From Phellopilus nigrolimitatus (taxonomy: Eukaryota; Basidiomycota; Agaricomycetes; Hymenochaetales; Hymenochaetaceae): a stretch of 64,000 bases of DNA. Made by a program: the position numbers and the translations under genes. The DNA is taken from assembly GCA_021029095.1 (NCBI GenBank), contig JAJOHG010000003.1, forward strand, positions 744,001 to 808,000. The letters are read 5' to 3'. Positions within the stretch are counted from its first letter, which is position 1. Every line of letters begins with the position of its first letter. The notes under the pieces were generated by a model, which did no database searches, was not told the DNA's origin, and was given only the letters and a program-made list of their open reading frames with translations. This document shows positions 11,701 to 23,073 of the stretch, one piece after another.

Positions 11701-14342
11701 AGTTGTCGATGCAGAGCTCAAGGGTTCGGAGGCCCTGAGAGACGAGCTCGGTTCCACCCTGAAGTGCAAGCACGAGAGGCTTCATTAAATAGTGCAGATG
11801 TGGGAGCAAGTGAGTCAGGCGCAATGGTACAGTGAGACAGAGCTCGACAAGAAGGTCCCGTGTCTGTGCATCGGCGGCTAAGAGTTGGCGGTTCAAACAG
11901 TCGAGCATCTCTGGTAATAGAGGGAGGACTTCCTTGTACAGCTGTTCGTACCGTCCCGCTCCGCTGCCAATGGCTCGGAAAAGAGCACGCATGAGGTGGA
12001 AGTAATAGATTGGGCGAGCTGCTTTCGCAGCCAGAGGGAAAGAATCCATGATCAAGCGACCCAAATGCGTGGCAAGAACTGGTTCATTTATTTCTGGCTG
12101 CAGGCCGACTATAGTGAAGGTCATTTTGAAAAATCGAAGAACTATCGCCGCAGAAGTATCGTCGTAGCCTCCCAGCTCATCCAACCTGTCAGACAAGTGT
12201 CGCAGAGTTGTCGATACAACCGTTTGGGAAATCCGAGTATGCGCGAAGAGCACCTGAGAAAGGTGAAGGAGGCTAGGACGTTTCACCACGGCCTTGAAGT
12301 AAAGGTCCAGTCGCTGCGCCCATAACTCTTGGAAAACATGTAAGTCGAGATCTTGAAGGATACCAGCAAGAGCGTCTAGTGCATCTTTTTCTTCTTTGAA
12401 ATCTACAACTTCGTAGAACGACACAATATGAATGCTGCGTTCGAAGAACGGTATCATGATCTCCCCATCAGGTAGAGACGCGCCAAGCCCTTTGAGTGAG
12501 TTGATGCATGCCTTGATACCATGAAGGATGTAACGAAAAAGAACTCGAAGCTCTAACGAAAGAAATCGAACGTAAGCTGGAGCCACATAGTCTTTAATAC
12601 CTGAAAAGAGGAAAAAACGCACCCCTCAGAATATCCGCGGGATTTTCTGTTGCATAATAAGTATTCGAAACCGGTCTATCCTTTTCGATAAAGGACACAT
12701 CCAGCTTATCAATGTTCATTTGATCCTTTGATGTCTCGAGTCGTGAACCGACATCTTGAAATATCAAGTCTAACGACTTCACTTTGCCTACATAGCATTG
12801 CAAGATAGTCGTGAACAATTCGGTGGCATCCGCTTGAGGCAGTTTCTGGATAATGGTATCCGTCATAGAATAGATCATCCTTACTAAAGCGAGCTGCACA
12901 CTGAGCGGAAAGGTAGAACCGAGAAACCAATGCGAAAACGTTTGGACAATGCGGGAAAGCTGCTCGTTAGAAAGAACATCGCGTAGACCTGACGTGAGCT
13001 CGAAAACTGTACCGTAAGGCTGGTACCTTGAAAATGTTTTCAGAGCATGTCAACTAAACCAGAGCTGATATAGGAGCTACCTTGTGGTCTCTTGTATGCC
13101 TACGATAGCACCGACAAGAACCCGCTCGTATAACAATTTCTCAATGTGGGGCAGGAAAGCGCGTCGGTATGGCGAAGCTACTTGATGACGTAGAACGACC
13201 GTAAGTTCCTGCACATGGAAGGTCAGCTCTTGCTTTTTGTAAGAATATTCCTCCCCTAACATACCTTCCTATGCACACTCATATGTATCGGACAATCCTG
13301 GAGGAGCCGAACACAGTACACAGATATGTCGTCGCCCCTGTTATCTCTCCCGTACGCTTCCGGTTGAGTTCTTAAAAGAAATGTGACGAAATTGATCAAC
13401 TAGACGTCTTGAGTCAGTTCAATAGAAAACGAAGCAAAACTATGTTGGGAATGACCTTGATCTGCGCAATTATGAAGTCGGAATATACCGCACGATTCTT
13501 CATGTTGGGCGCTTCACCAGCCCAAATTCCACCCATAGCCTCGTAATCTTCCCTGGCAGTTTTCTGAATTGATGATTCCAGAGCTGTAGCCTTAGGAATT
13601 GTCAATGACAATTTCAAAATGGAAGATACGAAGACTGACATCTAATGTAGCATTGAGAATGTCAGACAGAAGAGGTTGAGTGAGATGACGATAATTTTGC
13701 ACAAAAATTACTACAATAAACGGTATCTCTGTGAGCACCTTGAAGCTGCGAGCGGCCGGGAATACGACGCTGGAATCGACTTGATTAGAATCTTCAGAGA
13801 AAAACTCGACGACCAAACTAGGCATGGTGCGGAGCATTTGAAGGAATATTAGAAGAAGTTCTGTGATGGGCTCCTCTGGCAATCCCTTGACAGCGCGAAC
13901 AACATCATGCAGAGTCTTCAAGCAAGTGGCGGCATTGTCTTCGCTGTCATGCCTGAGAATGTAGATTATGGTTGCCAGCATGTTGCTGACATGTGGGCGA
14001 AATGCCTCTGAAGGAGGGATGCGGTGGATGATTTCCACTAGAACACGACGGAATTGAAACTCGAGAGAGGCCCTTCTAAATGAAGGCTCGGTGTTACGAA
14101 GCGTGTCGAGGAGGACAGAAAGCATATGCGGGAATATTCTTGCAGCCTCAACATCGCGGACAGAGTCGACCATTTCCCTCAGCTCGCACGCGGTATCGTA
14201 CTTTAATTTCAGAGCTACTCGAAATGTCAATGGATTGTAAGAAGTCGTGGACCAAGCACATACGGTTAGCCGGATCTGCAATACGAGCTGCTCTGGACTC
14301 CAAGTCCAGCGCTGACGCTGGAACATGGGACACTGCGTCCAT
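2722..14342 (-). CDS. TRA1: Tra1/TRRAP, PIKK-family pseudokinase scaffold of SAGA and NuA4
   Basis: A single giant gene of about twenty exons encoding roughly 3,500 residues; the family is about 3,700-3,800. The start MDAVSHVPASALDLESRAAR is at 14342. The next exon has the conserved Tra1 N-terminal HEAT sequence (ELREMVDSVRD, SLEFQFRRVLVEIIHRIP). HEAT/TPR-like helices fill the exons from 13.6 to 8.1 kb. The long exon 5061-8105 covers the FAT domain. The exons from 4.2 to 3.3 kb carry the PI3K-like region (GYCYKRFVIHGHDGVHYTF, AARWCRREERVMQLFRTFN, SLQDIYDQHCEEIG, FHISRATGQIYMSEILPG). The FATC end is NPLKLALMSDLYCPWF. Tra1 is catalytically dead and binds activators to recruit SAGA and NuA4 acetyltransferases to promoters in the nucleus. 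Exon joins near 12.6-13.6 kb were judged by eye. I saw no frameshift. Confidence 0.95.
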
Positions 14343-15159
14343 CGTCGCCGACGGAGGGAGTGAAGAATGAAATCTGGTCGAAATTTAGATATATATGCCA
14401 GTGAGAAGTTTTGAATACAAGAGTGTCGATTGTGGTGACCACCTCTGCAAGCTTAAACGCGGGGGCGCGTCTTGCTCGGAATGGCGGAGTCGAAGGCTCT
14501 CAGGTGTAAGTAAAGTGACATTGTGACATTATGTGACGCTCATGTGACAAATCGTGACTATGCAACCGATCTCTGACTTCAGAAGTCCAGTCGAATCCTT
14601 GCTGTTGAGCTATTATTGGCTTGACAGCGAACGAGCTCAGAACTCATTATGGTCTTCCTGATCAGATACTGCAAACTATTACTTGGCTCTGTTTATTACA
14701 CGTCTCTCCTTCAAGGACAGTGAGAGCTGTCGTCTTGATTGAGACCTTCAGGAGCATACTGACTCTGAACTTCTGGTAAAGTGCGCGAGAACTTTATCTA
14801 CAAGTATTAAAACTTGATTCTCGCGGTGGCTGCTGTATGATGCGAAAGATTGACTGGACTTCTTTAGAGACCGTCAATCCTGTCTTGATCCTGTCTTCCC
14901 GCAAGATCGGAATGTTTGTGCAACCTCTCTTCAGCCTTTATATGACTGCTATCATCATGTGACTGCGAGATCTCCCTATGGCTGTCTCGTTGAATTTTTC
15001 CCTTCTTTATTGCTAAAGTCATTATCTCGCATCGCTAGAAGTCATTATTTCACATCTCCAGCTGGTCTGGATTATTATATTTGCAACTGGCTTGGACTAG
15101 GCGATTCTCAAGTATGTACTCAACCGTCCTCTGCAGCGGACAGGCTGCATGCGAACCGG
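14343..15159. promoter_or_regulatory. Divergent intergenic region, Tra1 / seven-TM protein
   Basis: About 0.8 kb separates the Tra1 start from the membrane-protein start. It holds no supportable gene; an ORF that appears to start at 14959 begins with GTG and has no eukaryotic start. It contains a striking GTGAC array (listed separately) and a small TCCTGTCTT direct repeat near 14880-14900. Confidence 0.6.
14515..14558 (+). promoter_or_regulatory. Array of five GTGAC motifs at about helical spacing
   Basis: GTGAC starts at 14515, 14523, 14533, 14544 and 14554, giving spacings of 8, 10, 11 and 10 bp. The spacers differ, so this is not a simple microsatellite. It lies about 170-215 bp upstream of the Tra1 start and about 600 bp from the divergent gene. 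The binding factor is unknown. Confidence 0.5.
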
Positions 15160-17365
15160 ATGTCCACGAGTTTGTGGAGCATTATAGCTTGTGAGCATCA
15201 TATATCCCCCCCCCCCCCAAATCCATATGAGCTTCAAGCTTTTTGCCGTGAAATTGGCTCACACACATCCTCTGGCAGCCGTATCGTCTCTGCATTATTC
15301 ACTGGCTGCGTCGTTTGGAGTAGTTTATGCCACCTTCGATGGCCCCTTTTGCTATACGTTGTGCAACGCGTATGGCTCCGCTGGTCGCTTATGTGGACTG
15401 CGATGTACCGCAAGCGAGACGTGCGCACGGGACGATCCGACCCCAAATCCCAGCATATGTCTATTGAGAAGGATAAGGATCACGTCAAAGATGAAGATCT
15501 GACGAATGAAAATGGCACTATGCGTACTAGTATGAATGAATCGATATTCAGGCGCGGTGACAACCCAGCGCTTATATTTGCATTGACGTTACTCTTCTTC
15601 ATGTCGAGCCTGTCGCAATTCACGTCTTTGTTGCCCATTAGCTCCAGCGAACAACCTCTCTGCGGTAAGTAAAACTATTGTTGGAGGGATCCAACTGACG
15701 TGCCCTCACAGCATTCTTGGTTGCATGGGATACAATATCGTTTCAATCTGCACGTCTTGTTGGGCTCGTCGTTGTCGGTCGTAGCGTAAGATCCCCAAGG
15801 TTGAAATGCAGCGAGATTGTCGCCTTCTCGATAACTTTAGTGTTGATTACCGGTTAGCAAAATTCTTCTCTTTTGAAAGATACTTCAAAAGATATGACTA
15901 TTAACTCGCTTTAATCTGTTTTTCCAGGATTAGTCGTTGTTACAAGTGCTCTGGGCGTTGGATTTTCAAAGTAAGGCCATAAATACGATAATTCCATTCA
16001 ATCTGAGCTGAACCCTCCCAGGAGTTCGTCTGATCCTAGAGTAGCCTTAACTTTCTGCTACCACAAGCAGTGCGTTCGTTTGATGACATGAACAGAGGTA
16101 ATTTTATACTAACATTACATTCAAAGTGTTCTCGTACCGGCTCTTATTTTGTCGCTTCTAGCTATAAGCCTTGAACTATCTTGTATTTTTCGTCTGTTCT
16201 ACATTGTTTCCCCTCCTTCAGCTTCCCTGCAGCGCAGACTCGGCATTTTAGTTCGAGACATTCGCTTCGTCAAAGCTATTTCTTTACTAGTTTATGATGT
16301 TGTCATCATAGGTCCCAGCGCCATCGAAACCATCTACCTAGGCGATTCTTTGCCCTTCAGCATTGTGGCCTTGATTGTCTTAGGTTCGTACCAGTTGTGC
16401 TAATGGACGTCCATGGGTTGACGTCTGCTTCTACAGCTGCCTTCAACCGACCCTCCCCAGCGCCATCAGCCGAATGGGATGTCGAAAACCCGACTTGTCC
16501 ATCTGAGCATACACTTCAGACTCCAACACGATCTCCCGATTGCCATGTCATCCGGATTCATGAACACCCATTTTCTGCTGCTGCTCTCCACAACAATGCC
16601 ATTCAGCCGGATATCTGGTGTAGCCCGCAATATCCGGGATTCACAGCAACGTCTGGCTCGCAGGGGCATCAGCTACAAGACGCATTCGTCGCCAACGTCC
16701 AGGCCATCGCCCCGGAGCAAGACGGTCCCGAAATCCACTCAGGGCTGAAAACTAAGCCAAGTGTGGCCAATATCCGAACACGCTCGCTCTCAAAGTCCAA
16801 GTCGCGTTCATCGACGCAAACGCATGCGACGCGCGCCTCAAGTCGCTGGCGGTTGTCCTTCGTACGCTCGATCATCCCAAAAAGAGAACTCGCACGCCAA
16901 TTCAATGACAATTTGAATGAACAGATGCACGCCGACTCACATGAACACATCCTCTCTCCGCGTCCCGCAATACATGCTGCGAACACGCATAAGAGAACGG
17001 CATCCGCGCCACCAATCCCGTTACCCAGTACCGCAGCAGTGTTGAGCTCGAGACTTTCGCGAAACAGTGTCGCTGGGTCAACAGCGCAGACGATCCAATC
17101 CGTGTACGGTTCGGATATCCTTCGACCGGAACCAGGACGCATCATGCGCGACAAAATGAAAATGGCGGAGAATGTGCTAGAGAAGCAGTCGAGAAACGCG
17201 CCCAGTCTTTCCGGCGCCTCAAATATGTCACTTGCACATTCGCGGAGTACTCGTTGGAATTCGTGGAGTTCCGACCAGACAGTCGACATGCAATACATAT
17301 GCGATCCCCGCAATGTTCGGCAGGGGTTGGTCTCTCCCGCCTTCTGCGGTCCCGTCACGCACTGA
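15160..17365 (+). CDS. Unrecognised polytopic membrane protein with long Ser-rich tail
   Basis: Not assigned to a family. The best start is ATG 15160 (MSTSLWSIIACEHH). At least five introns were placed by GT-AG and reading frame, near 15666-15711, 15855-15927, 15972-16020, 16071-16127 and 16385-16435. The spliced protein has about seven hydrophobic segments: around SALFTGCVVWSSL, ALIFALTLLFFMSS, AFLVAWDTISFQSARL, EIVAFSITLVLITG, VLVPALILSLLAISLEL, ISLLVYDVVIIG and FSIVALIVL. A hydrophilic tail of about 310 residues follows, rich in Ser, Thr, Arg and Pro, with basic clusters such as RTRSLSKSKSRSS. This layout resembles a receptor, but no receptor signature was recognised. A run of 13 C (15206-15218) lies in the coding sequence (SPPPPNPY) and sets the frame. 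Confidence 0.65.
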
Positions 17366-17868
17366 TGAGGCCAACTTTGTTGATGAGCGGAACTTCGGGC
17401 CAAGTTGCTCGGTCCCCAATTTAAAGTGTCTTCATCGATGATATTTGCGGCGAAGTATGCATCCTAATCGTGGATAACAGCGGATAGGTGTCCAAATCGG
17501 TCTTCGCGTTGACATCGAAAGGGCTGGTGGATTCAATGCGTGTTTTAGGCTCACAATTCCCAACCGGCAGACGCAGTGGGTCAACATAAAGCCGACTTTG
17601 TCTGCAAGGTTAATTCAATGGGACATGCAGCTAGACTTGTTATGATTTGGCATGGTGAACTGTTAGTGTATAATGTACAATGGCTATCTCAGCCACTTAC
17701 CCCCACCTCTTCACGTTTGTGAGCTTTTTGTCTCCGTGGTAGTATCAGGTTGTGAGGTGGCCATGGCCTTTGGGTATAAGTATAACTCAACAAGGACAGC
17801 CATAGCGTGACTGCGCTTCATCTCCGACTACTTAAACGTAGATTTGCACAGGCCCCCTCTGGCGCACG
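17366..17868. other. Intergenic, upstream of verprolin
   Basis: About 500 bp without a gene, ending in the promoter and leader of the verprolin gene. A TATA-like stretch, GTATAAGTATAAC, is present near 17775. Nothing else is recognised. Confidence 0.5.
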
Positions 17869-19307
17869 ATGGCATCCTCGGAACTCCTGAAACAAATTCA
17901 AGCAGGGAGGTCGCTCAAGAAGGCAGAGACGAAGGATCGCAGCGCGCCAATTATCGATGGTGCAAAGAAAGGTCCGTCGGGCGGCGGCGGCGGATTCTCA
18001 GCGCCGTCCGCACTCTCGTCATCGCCGGGCGCGTCAGCTGGGCCTGGCCCGCCCCAGCTAGGGGGGCTATTCGCTGGTGGAATGCCGAAGCTGAAGCCTG
18101 CACAGAGCAATTCGCGTGCGTCGCGTTGTGCATTGCCTATTGCTCAGTGATTGACACATCTACAGCGAAGCCTTTAAACTTGGGTAAGCCGCCCTCGATC
18201 CCAAAGCGCGAGTCGCCGTCGAATGGAGTTCCTGCACCCCCTGCACCTCCTGCGCGGACCAGCCCTGCGAGGCCACCCCCGCCGCCTGGGCGGCCAGCGC
18301 CCCTGGCGGCAGCTCCTCCTCCTCCTCCAGGTCGACCGGCACCTGCACCGGCCGCAGCAGCCCCACCACCGCCTGGTCGTCCTACACCAGCACCGAGTTC
18401 TGCCCCTCCATTACCGCCAGGTCGACCAGTAGCTCCCGCCAACCGCCCAGTTCCTCCACCGACGGCAACTCGGCTGCCTCCCCGCCGCGCGCCTCCGTCT
18501 ATCCAACGAGTCAATGCAGAGGAACAGGAGTCACTGCGCCGGAGTAGTCCGTCACCCCCTCCGCGACCCTCTTCCGCAGGCCCACCGAATCGCATTGTCC
18601 CTGCGCCCCCATCAATACCGCCAAGACATCACGCTCCGCCAGCCCCTCCGTCTCGCAAGGCGACGCAGACACCGCTTTTGCCTGCTAGATCAGCACCGCC
18701 GAAGCCCCCGCCGCGTCCGGGATCTGTCGCACTCGCAGCCAGCGCTTCCGCGCCTCCTCGGGCACCTCCCTCGTTGCCGTCGCGAAGACCTGCGAGCAGT
18801 CTGCGGAGCCCGAGTCCCGCTCCGCCTGTGCGTCCGCGAGCACCATCAGAGGGTGATGCAGTTCCGCCTCCACCTCCCCCTGGACCGTCGCCTGCTGCAC
18901 GCCATAGTCATGCGCCTGCTCATGCGCCACCTCCTCCGCCTCCTCCTGGTCCTCCACGAAACAGAGTGGTGTCGGCGGGTCCTGCTATCCTTTCGCCTCT
19001 GGCGCCACCTGTACTTCCGCCCGGGCGCCGATCACCATCTGCCGGTAATGTCTCGATTAATGGGCTCCCTTCGACTGGTGCGCAAGAAAGCCGTCCTGGT
19101 TCGAAGAGTAAGCGTTCAATTGACTCAAATGCACGAACTAAGGCCAATGACCTCATCGCTACTCCAGTCCCTCCTCCTCCGGCAGAGTCTGGCTCGCACA
19201 AATATCCAATCAACGGGTTCCCCATACCCCGGACGTTTGACAAGGTGTTTAAAAAATACGGGAGCGGGAGACAACGAGGGAGCGAGTTCAGCCTGGCGTC
19301 CCTGTGA
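17869..19307 (+). CDS. VRP1: Verprolin / WASP-interacting protein (WIP) homolog
   Basis: ATG 17869 starts MASSELLKQIQAGRSLKK, which is an N-terminal WH2 actin-binding motif (LLxxIxxGxxLKK), followed by a Gly-rich stretch. A 50-nt intron (18116-18165) leads into a roughly 380-residue Pro-rich exon with many PPPPPGRP-type modules typical of verprolin/WIP; these bind profilin and SH3 proteins. The C-terminal part (RTFDKVFKKYGSG) is basic and may be the WASP-binding region, but that is inference. Verprolin stabilises WASP/Las17 and controls Arp2/3 actin patches, endocytosis and polarised growth. The open frame that begins at 17844 joins the wrong frame across the first exon; the WH2 frame decides the start. 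Confidence 0.9.
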
Positions 19308-19511
19308 TATACCCGACTATTCTTTTCTAAAAGTCCGCCGTCGTTCATTCTTCGATTATTTTATCTACACTATCCTGTCGTTTGAATCTGGGCTTTACAC
19401 ATCTGTAAGAGTTTAATGAAGCCGTCTAATGGACTATTAGTGATGTTTGCGAGACGTGGTCGGGGAAATGACAAAGCGTGTGAATGACACGTCGACCGGA
19501 CACGAAACGCG

Positions 19512-19517
19512 TATAAA
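19512..19517 (+). promoter_or_regulatory. TATA box of the PDI gene
   Basis: TATAAA lies 62 bp upstream of the PDI start codon and overlaps an ACGCGT hexamer at 19507-19512. The spacing fits a short 5' leader. Confidence 0.6.
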
Positions 19518-19573
19518 TCGCTCTATTGTTCATCCTCACACATCATCTTTCTGTCGACGACTCACGATTCAAA

Positions 19574-21317
19574 ATGCGCCTGTCGCCATTCCTTTCTTTT
19601 GCTGCGCTGCTCGTGGGCGCTGGTCTCGCTTCTGCCGACGAGGCTTCTGATGTGTTCAACCTCACTCCCGACAACTTCAACGCGATAGTTAAGAAGGAGC
19701 CTCTGATTCTTGTCGAGTTCTTTGCGCCATGGTGAGCGCTGGATCTATCTTTCGAAGAGCGTGTTTGTCTCTAAGCTCTGAGCTCATCGTTCAGGTGCGG
19801 ACACTGCAAAGCTCTCGCGCCTCACTACGAGGAGGCTGCCACGGCACTCAAGGAGAAGAACATCAAGCTCGCGAAGGTGGACTGCGTGGACCAGGCTGAT
19901 CTTTGCCAGCAGCACGATATCAAGGGATACCCGTATGTCTTTCTCTTCGTCTACCTCCGGATTAAATCCTGAAGGTTCGGAAATAGTACATTGAAGGTTT
20001 TCCGTAATGGCGAGGCGACAGACTACACCGGTCCTCGCAAAGCTGACGGTATCATCAGCTACATGACCAAGTACTTTCATTTCTCTTCATCCTGAATGCG
20101 ATCAGTTTTGACATTACAATAGACAGTCGTTACCTGCTGTTGTGGATGTGAAGGCCGCGAATCATGCCGAGTTCCAGAAGGCTGACAAGCTCGTTCTCAT
20201 CGCCTACCTTTCCTCCCCTACTGAGGCTCCCGGACCCGAATTCTCCGCGACTGCTGACAAGCACCGTGATGACTACCTCTTCGGATTAACGACAGACGAG
20301 GAAGCCATCAAGGAGGCTGGCGTCACTCCTCCGGCAATTGTTCTCTACAGGCAGTTCGACGAGCCGCGCATTGACTTTGCAACGCATGTTCCGTCCGCTA
20401 CCGTAAATGAGCTCGAGACCTTCATCAAAGACTATGCCATCCCTTCCGTGGACGAGGTTGGTGCGGAAAATTACCAGGTCTATCTGCAGAGCGGACTGCC
20501 GCTGGCATACCTCTTTATCGACCCTACCGACGCGAAGAAGGATGAACACATCAATTCCCTTCGCCCGATCGCCACAAAGAACAAGGGCAAGATCAACTTC
20601 GTTTGGATTGACGCAATCAAGTTCGGCGACCACGCAAAGGCACTCAACCTCCCCGAGGCGAAGTGGCCGAGTTTTGTTGTGCAGGACATTGGAAAGCAGC
20701 TTAAGTACCCTCTGGACCAGGCGCAGGACCTGACAGCCGAGGGCGTGGAGGCATGGGTCGACAGTTACCTCTCGGGTGAGGTCCAGCCGCAGTTGAAGAG
20801 CGAACCAGTCCCCTCGACACAGGATGAGGCTGTCTACACCATCGTGGGTAGGAACTTCGACGAAGTCATCCTTGACGACTCCAAGGACGTCTTTATCGAG
20901 TTCTACGCGCCGTGGTGTGGCCACTGCAAGCGCCTCAAGCCAACATGGGATTCCCTTGGTGAGCGCTACGCGAACATCAAGGACCAACTTGTGATGTAAG
21001 TGGCAATGCCTATCTTCCTCTGATGTAAGTTGCAGATGCTGACCTGCGTCTGCAGTGCGAAGATGGACGCGACCGAGAACGACATCCCGCCGTCCGTCGA
21101 CTTCCGAATCTCAGGTTTCCCCACGCTTAAGTTCAAGCCCGCGGGCTCGCGCGAGTTTATCGACTTCAACGGCGACCGCTCGCTTGAGTCGCTCATAGAA
21201 TTCGTCGAGGAGAAGGCGAAGAACAGCCTTGTGCCAACTGCCGCGGCGTCGTCCACTGCCACTGAGGCTGAGCACGCTGCGACGCCTGAGCCTCACGACC
21301 ACCACGACGAGCTGTGA
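19574..21317 (+). CDS. PDI1: Protein disulfide isomerase, ER lumen
   Basis: The start MRLSPFLSFAALLVGAGLAS is a signal peptide. The first thioredoxin domain carries FFAPWCGHCKALAPHYEEA; intron 1 (19732-19794) splits the Trp codon just before this CGHC. Two non-catalytic thioredoxin-like domains follow in the long exon 20142-20997. The second catalytic domain has FYAPWCGHCKRLKPTW. The acidic C-terminus ends in HDHHDEL, so the HDEL retrieval signal is intact. The order a-b-b'-a' and the roughly 500-residue length match fungal PDI. It forms and rearranges disulfides of secreted proteins in the ER. Four introns were recognised, near 19732, 19933, 20070 and 20998. ALG8 in this window also acts on ER glycoprotein folding, but the two genes are not adjacent. 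Confidence 0.97.
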
Positions 21318-21976
21318 GGGTACGGTATTTGGGAATACAGCTTGTTATTATTTACTTAATTCCAGCCTGCTCCGGCGACCAAGGATAAAAGTTGTGTATT
21401 ATAATACTAGCTTGTTGCGTCGCGAACAGTTGTAAAATCTCCATGGATATGCAGTGGGTACAAATGCAAACTGTAGCTTCTTGAACTCGCGGAACAGTAA
21501 GCGCTTTATATTTTGACATCTGCGTAGCATATACATCCATGATAAAATATGTATGCAAGAGCATTATTCTTTGACGGCGCTTCGTTCTTTGAGCAGACAT
21601 CAAGGATATTCGCAAAATAAGTGAATGCACGGACTATATAAGAATTCACTTAGGTATTTCTGTGTGGTGACTAGCTTGTTATGGCCCTCTTGAGAATGTA
21701 GAAATTCAGGATTTGACTTTAATCTTCACATGACAGTACGTACAATGCGTCGACACGATGCATATACATTTCTCGACTCAGGCAGTTAGTTGCAACTGCA
21801 CTGAGTCTTCTTCACCTTCAAAGATTTCCCTCTCGAAAGCAAAGTGAATACTCTCTCGGAGTTCATCGACACGAATGAGTCCTATCTCTTCTCTCGAAGC
21901 CCAGAGATCCGCCGTTGTGGTATTCTGTATTGGAATAGTATCAGAATCAAAATCAGGAGGTGAGATAATCGAGAAC
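21318..21976. other. Intergenic between PDI and methyltransferase copy A
   Basis: About 660 bp of A/T-richer sequence between convergent genes. From about 21548 onward it belongs to the duplicated block and matches 24118-24518. An ORF on the minus strand (21778-22005) overlaps the methyltransferase stop, but its frame is not conserved in copy B. Confidence 0.6.
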
Positions 21977-22883
21977 CTACCAGACACGGCAAAGGATCTC
22001 GCCATGCACGAGAACGAACCAGGCGTCCTCTTGTGCGCCCCACTTCCGAAACACCTCTGAGATATAATCCAGCTTGTCTTTGTCGGCGAGTCCGCCGTCT
22101 ATCGCGTTACGAGTAAACGACGAGTCGATGGTACGATCGGCCCACAAGCTACTCCACCAGGCGACCTCCTCCGCCGTGCTATAGCACCAGTTGCTGGATG
22201 AGGCCGTGATGCTATCCCTTGTAAACCCGGCCTGTCGTGCCCAGGCATGCAGGCGACGCCCGGCATTGGGCTCGCCCCCGTTTCCGCGAGCCACGCGCCG
22301 ATAGAGCTCCTCCCACTCAGACAAGCCCTCGAGCTCCGGGTACCAGGCCATGGTGGAGAAGTCCGCCTCGCGCACAGCGACGATCCCGCCAGGCTTCGTG
22401 ACGCGGCGCATCTCGCGCAGCGCCTGGATGGGATCGCCCACGTACTGCAGCACTTGGTGGGCGTGCACGACGTCGAACGTATTGTCGAGATACGCAAGCG
22501 CCTGGACGTTTCCGACATCGAATTTGACGTTGTCCACTCCGTGCTCGGCAGCGTTTGCACGCGCCTGGCCAAGGACGTCCGGGCCGGGTTCGAGGCCTAC
22601 GACCTGGCCTTTGGGCACACGTTTGGCCAGGTCGATGGTGATAGTGCCAGGACCGCAGCCTACGTCGAGGATGTGCATGTCAGGTTTGAGGGAATCGAGC
22701 AGGTATGCGGCCGAATTGGCCGCAGTACGCGAGGAGTGAGAGCGCAATACGGAGCTGGCGTGGCCATGAATGTAGACGACAGGCTTTGAGGACATGGTAG
22801 ATATTCAAGTTGTTCAAGGGGCTGCATGGGAGATCAGGAGTGGGTCGATGTATATATGCATCATCGTTGACGGTACCGAAGTT
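21548..22883. repeat. Segmental direct duplication, copy A
   Basis: About 1.33 kb that recurs in the same orientation at 24118-25412. Similarity starts near TATGCAAGAGCAT (downstream of the gene) and ends near TTGACGGTACCGAAGT (upstream). It includes a methyltransferase gene and both flanks. The coding part is much more conserved than the flanks. Confidence 0.85.
21977..22795 (-). CDS. SAM-dependent class I methyltransferase, copy A
   Basis: An intronless gene for 272 residues. It shows the class I Rossmann methyltransferase signature: motif I ILDVGCGPGTITIDL, the acidic residue after strand 2 in VVGLEP, motif II region FDVVHAHQVLQYV and motif III LREMRRVTKPGG. This is the UbiE/methyltransferase-11 type. 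The substrate is unknown; fungal relatives are often single enzymes of unknown function. The end GEILCRVW is identical in copy B, which supports the stop at 21977. By-eye comparison with copy B gives 21 differences in 272 residues (about 92% identity), several of them conservative. A signal peptide is absent, so it is probably cytosolic. Confidence 0.92.
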   Translation of the reverse strand: MSSKPVVYIHGHASSVLRSHSSRTAANSAAYLLDSLKPDMHILDVGCGPGTITIDLAKRVPKGQVVGLEPGPDVLGQARANAAEHGVDNVKFDVGNVQALAYLDNTFDVVHAHQVLQYVGDPIQALREMRRVTKPGGIVAVREADFSTMAWYPELEGLSEWEELYRRVARGNGGEPNAGRRLHAWARQAGFTRDSITASSSNWCYSTAEEVAWWSSLWADRTIDSSFTRNAIDGGLADKDKLDYISEVFRKWGAQEDAWFVLVHGEILCRVW

Positions 22884-23073
22884 ACACAGGATAGTTATTA
22901 CTCCAGTAAGGACTGTACAGGTCCCGACAGGGCCATGATTTTGAACTAGCATATCCGGGGGAGTGACTTACCGGGGTTCCCAAAAACCTATCACGTGACC
23001 AGTCGCGTGTGGCTGTGTGATCGTGATGGCAGTCTGGTCAATTTGATGTCCGTATGTGCCGTAATGCCGTATA

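Noticed and set aside
14959..15159. N-terminal extension of the seven-TM ORF
   Set aside because: The frame starts with GTG and contains no ATG until 15160; eukaryotic initiation at GTG is unlikely.
18514..19416. A 300-codon Arg/Leu-rich ORF
   Set aside because: It is the shifted frame of the Pro-rich verprolin exon.
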